Shown here in pieces: positions 61,018-64,000 of a stretch of 64,000 nt of DNA (the first letter of the stretch is position 1; each line of letters starts with the position of its first letter). The notes under the pieces were generated by a model. It saw only the letters and a list, made by a program, of their open reading frames with translations, searched no databases and had not been told where the DNA came from. The DNA is from Rhizoctonia solani (taxonomy: Eukaryota; Basidiomycota; Agaricomycetes; Cantharellales; Ceratobasidiaceae): the NCBI RefSeq assembly GCF_016906535.1, contig NC_057379.1:248001-312000 (forward strand), in the 5' to 3' direction. Made by a program: the position numbers and the translations under genes.

Positions 61018-62099
61018 CTACGCAGAAACAGTACCCGGATTTTGGAGTTGCAGATGTGAGAGCTGTGATGAGAGGAGAATAGGTGCTGAAGGTCCACCAA
61101 GCCGTTTATATGCCGCCTCTGCTGGTTTTCGGTATTCGGTTGGGAGAAGGAAGATAAGATGGGGTAGCACTCGGGTGTGGAACAGTCGATGGGCAGCAAC
61201 TCCGCCCTTTATACAAGGTTAGGAGCAGCTAGAAGGACAGATATAACTCACAACTCACGAACTGGTAAAACACCCCACCAACAACGGCCTCGACAGTTGT
61301 CCCTCGGATTTTAAAAAACCCAGAGCTTCCGCCTTCCTCTTTTCGGATCCCACTAGGATCGGTGTGGTGGTCAAAATTTGGAACCCAGCGCATAACTCTT
61401 TCCAGTTGCCAAGCAGTACCAACGTGCTCTCCTAGTGTGCGTGTGTGTAAAACCAACTCAGATAAATTGTTAAAGTCTTGTTCAAGGGTGTCGTTTGGGG
61501 AAGGCAACTGGGAAATCTTGAGATCGGCGGGTGGGTCGGAGGGAGGTTGTGTCAGTGGAGGAGTAGGAGTCAAGGTTGTATGTGCGTGGAAGAATGTCAT
61601 GAGGTATGTATTTAATACCCGCCGACCTAATTAAATGAGAGGAGATAGGTAGAGCCAATGGTTTAGTTAACGATTCGACCCACCCATAAACGCCTGCCTA
61701 TTGTTATGTTCAGCTCCATCTCTCCAACTGTTGTGGGTTATCATTTTGACTGCTACATTCTCTGGAAATTCGAGAGGAGGCAAGAGCGTTCGAAAGAAAC
61801 CGACGACATCCGAGTCCGAGCAAGGTAAAATAGGCGGCCTGGTTTCATAATCGGACTTTCTGGCCTGCCAGTGGCCAGCTCGTGTCTGAGATGGATGTCC
61901 TGATGCCGCGGCTAAGCTCCAAGATCGTGTGCATAAGCCTACAAGGTTTGGGATATCATAAACTAAAAATCTAATCGAATTGGGTCGGCGAATTACCTTT
62001 TACTACGACTGACCAGCTAGAACCAGTGCTTATTCCTCTACTTATTCCGCCATTTAGAACAAATGTCCTTACACCTACTGAGCATTGTCGGGCGACCAT
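61018..62099 (-). CDS. Mitochondrial large-subunit ribosomal protein of RNase III fold (mL44/mL57 type)
   Basis: Four exons 62099-61997, 61938-61684, 61626-61259 and 61206-61018 give exactly 915 nt, 304 residues, with every junction in phase. The N-terminus (MVARQCSVGVRTF...) is basic and lacks acids, as for a mitochondrial targeting peptide. EHNNRQAFMGRRVLNTYLM corresponds to the RNase III helix that carries the catalytic signature in true nucleases, here without the acidic pair. The C-terminal block KIRGTTVEAVVGGVFYQF|GGVAAHRLFHTRVLPHL is characteristic of the fungal mitoribosomal proteins with this fold. It should therefore be structural in the 54S subunit rather than a nuclease. mL57 (MRPL15) seems more likely than mL44 by length. 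Confidence 0.85.
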
Positions 62100-64000
62100 A
62101 AGTGTGGACCAAAGACGGGAACGACGATCCAGACAAAATCAAGGAGAGGCGTGTTTGGCCATGTTAAAGCTCTTTGATAAGCGCCAAACTTTGTTTGTAC
62201 AACTCACGATTCTATCCTGGCATCAGAGTTATTGTTTTATGTTGAGATGATCCTTGGCTCTTGAATAACTCTTCTGCGCATGTTCTAGGCCTCAATATTT
62301 CCCATATCTCACTCTCGTACAGGCTTAATTTGTATATTCCCAAAAGCCGAGTACTACACGGACTCTTTATCAATGAAACGCGGAACTCCTTGGTTATCTA
62401 AGGGGTGATATCTTTTCGGTTCTAGTCCGTAAACAGCATTCCACGCACATACAGTACCAATCTGGCGTAATGATCCTCATTTCCCGATGGTTGCGACTTA
62501 AACATACAAATGGAATATCTGGTAGCTGCTTTCTCTTGGTCGTACTACACATTAGACTGTCCCCTTATGAAAGTGCCGAAGCATGGCACAGTGGTCCTGT
62601 TCACGATTAAAACTACCACAACCTTGATTGTATACCATGGCCACGGTTTTTCACTCGAGGACAAGGGTCGAGTTTCCCGACACTGGCGTATAGTATAGCC
62701 ACCCTTCATCATCTCTTGTACTATGGTTGGGGAGCAGCATACTATGATGTCTCTATGCGGCTTTGAGGGCTATCAGTAATCGACTTGTCTTCCACAATAC
62801 ACCAATCGATGCTCCCACTACAAGTGTCTATTTCAAACTGGGCACTTCAGGGTTGTAGATATAGAGCACAGACCTGCACGCCATTCATATTCGCCAGAAC
62901 ATTCATAGTACTCTGATACCAAAAAGCGTGAGCCCTATTGAGTTCAAGTCTTATTCATTATGTCTTGAAATCATGGATTCTTTCCTTCCGGATCATCCTT
63001 CGTTCTCATGAACTCACAAACCAGCCTGTAGACCTTGTTCTGGTCATTGAACAATAAATACTGTAAAGAAAGGCTTAGCATATCACTCGGCTCCCTAATG
63101 TAGTATGTGAGGGGGGATATAAAACGGAACCATTGTCCTTGGCATATGCAGAGACAAGAAATTATTCAGATCGGAGATCGCCCTACTCTGAGCCCATGAA
63201 TTGATTGATGGCAGACATACCATTATTCTTCAGATACAAAGCTTGGATGCCCCGAAGGAAACGAGAGGGAAACCCCAATCTCGTACGTATTCGACATGCG
63301 GGTGTGGGCGGGCTCATAATAAAGGAGGTACCCCTGATCATAAATATTCGCGCTTTCGTTCTTGTTAACACGCCTCAGCATTTTCCCTCTTTTAGTATGC
63401 AACCAATACCATGCGACTGGCTTTTGTGTATTATATCCGCGGCATCACAGCCTTACATCCAATCAATCCTCAAAAATCGAGGAAGGAAATGGTAGTGAGG
63501 AATACATCAATACTGATTACAAGCAGGGCTCTAATATCGAAAAGACAGCTAGTTGAAACTTCATACTGGAACCTGAGGGCTTGCTCGATTATACGGAAGG
63601 TCGTGTGTGAAGAAATGCAAGGTATACATGTCATTCCAAGTATGCAAGTCACAGTATGTGAAATTATTCCCGCGCGCAATCGCCCGATGAAGGGCAGTCG
63701 AGCGATCGCCGATGTTCTCTTGCTGTCGTGCATACTTGACGATTTATATGAATCCTGAGGGAATAACAGTTCACACGCCTTGTGCCTCGAGTGCGGTTTG
63801 AAGATCGGAAATGGAACTTGCTAATGCAAATACGTGCACACTAATTCATACCAAGCATGATTCCTCGGAGACGAGCACAGAAGGCTCCACCCCACAGAGC
63901 TTACGTATCCCAGCCGTATCTCAGTTCACTAGTCACTCATACACCCCGGGTGAGAACCTTTTGAACTCGAACATGGGGAAGCATGACATCCAACAGCGTA
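62100..64000. other. Right end of the window, no gene supported
   Basis: The left part should be the promoter of the mitoribosomal protein gene. Short frames occur on both strands at 63183-63758 without domains. A minus-strand exon-like piece at about 62990-63070 (reading YLLFNDQNKVYRLVCEF after a good acceptor) could be the end of a decayed gene but has no partners I can place. Confidence 0.4.

Noticed and set aside
62990..63070. Exon-like piece YLLFNDQNKVYRLVCEF on the minus strand
   Set aside because: Only one exon with a good acceptor; no upstream coding partner or family could be identified.

Overview
The window looks like nuclear DNA of a basidiomycete fungus, most probably an agaricomycete near Rhizoctonia/Ceratobasidium. 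This rests on dense short introns (about 45-60 nt, GT..AG), a FunK1-type fungal kinase, several lineage-expanded HGD-type kinases, a TPR-CHAT protein, F-box and BTB proteins, and a two-domain OLE1-type desaturase. The genus is inference. Exon boundaries were worked out by eye from splice signals and reading phase.

Left third (1-23 kb): the 3' part of a FunK1 kinase; an RPA-interacting-protein homologue; a PP2C phosphatase; tRNA-Leu(CAG); a kinase relic; an SSU1-like sulfite/dicarboxylate transporter; an F-box protein; a tandem pair of NAD(P)-dependent reductases with matching palindromes before each start (first copy frameshifted); eIF3g; tRNA-Ser(CGA); and a four-helix membrane protein.

Middle (23-40 kb): a TPR-CHAT protein with eleven 45-residue repeats, a Tc1/IS630-type transposase relic, an intronless serine-rich kinase-like protein, then about 5 kb of gene-poor DNA with two tRNA-like elements, a TA-flanked MITE and a FunK1 C-terminal relic. 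A multi-exon helical protein of unknown function follows.

Right third (40-64 kb): a BTB-domain protein running directly into a damaged kinase; a LARP1-type La-motif protein; a secreted glucoamylase (GH15 + CBM20); an ERV2-like sulfhydryl oxidase; a delta-9 desaturase with cytochrome b5; an apparently intact HGD-type kinase; a predicted pseudokinase lacking both catalytic aspartates; and a mitochondrial ribosomal protein of RNase III fold. The last 1.9 kb shows no supported gene.

Housekeeping genes (eIF3g, RPA-interacting protein, LARP1, OLE1, ERV2, mitoribosomal protein) alternate with accessory material (kinase family, TPR-CHAT, transposon relics). Several otherwise good genes carry single-base frameshifts, often where one G from a short G run would restore the frame, so assembly error must be weighed against real pseudogenisation.
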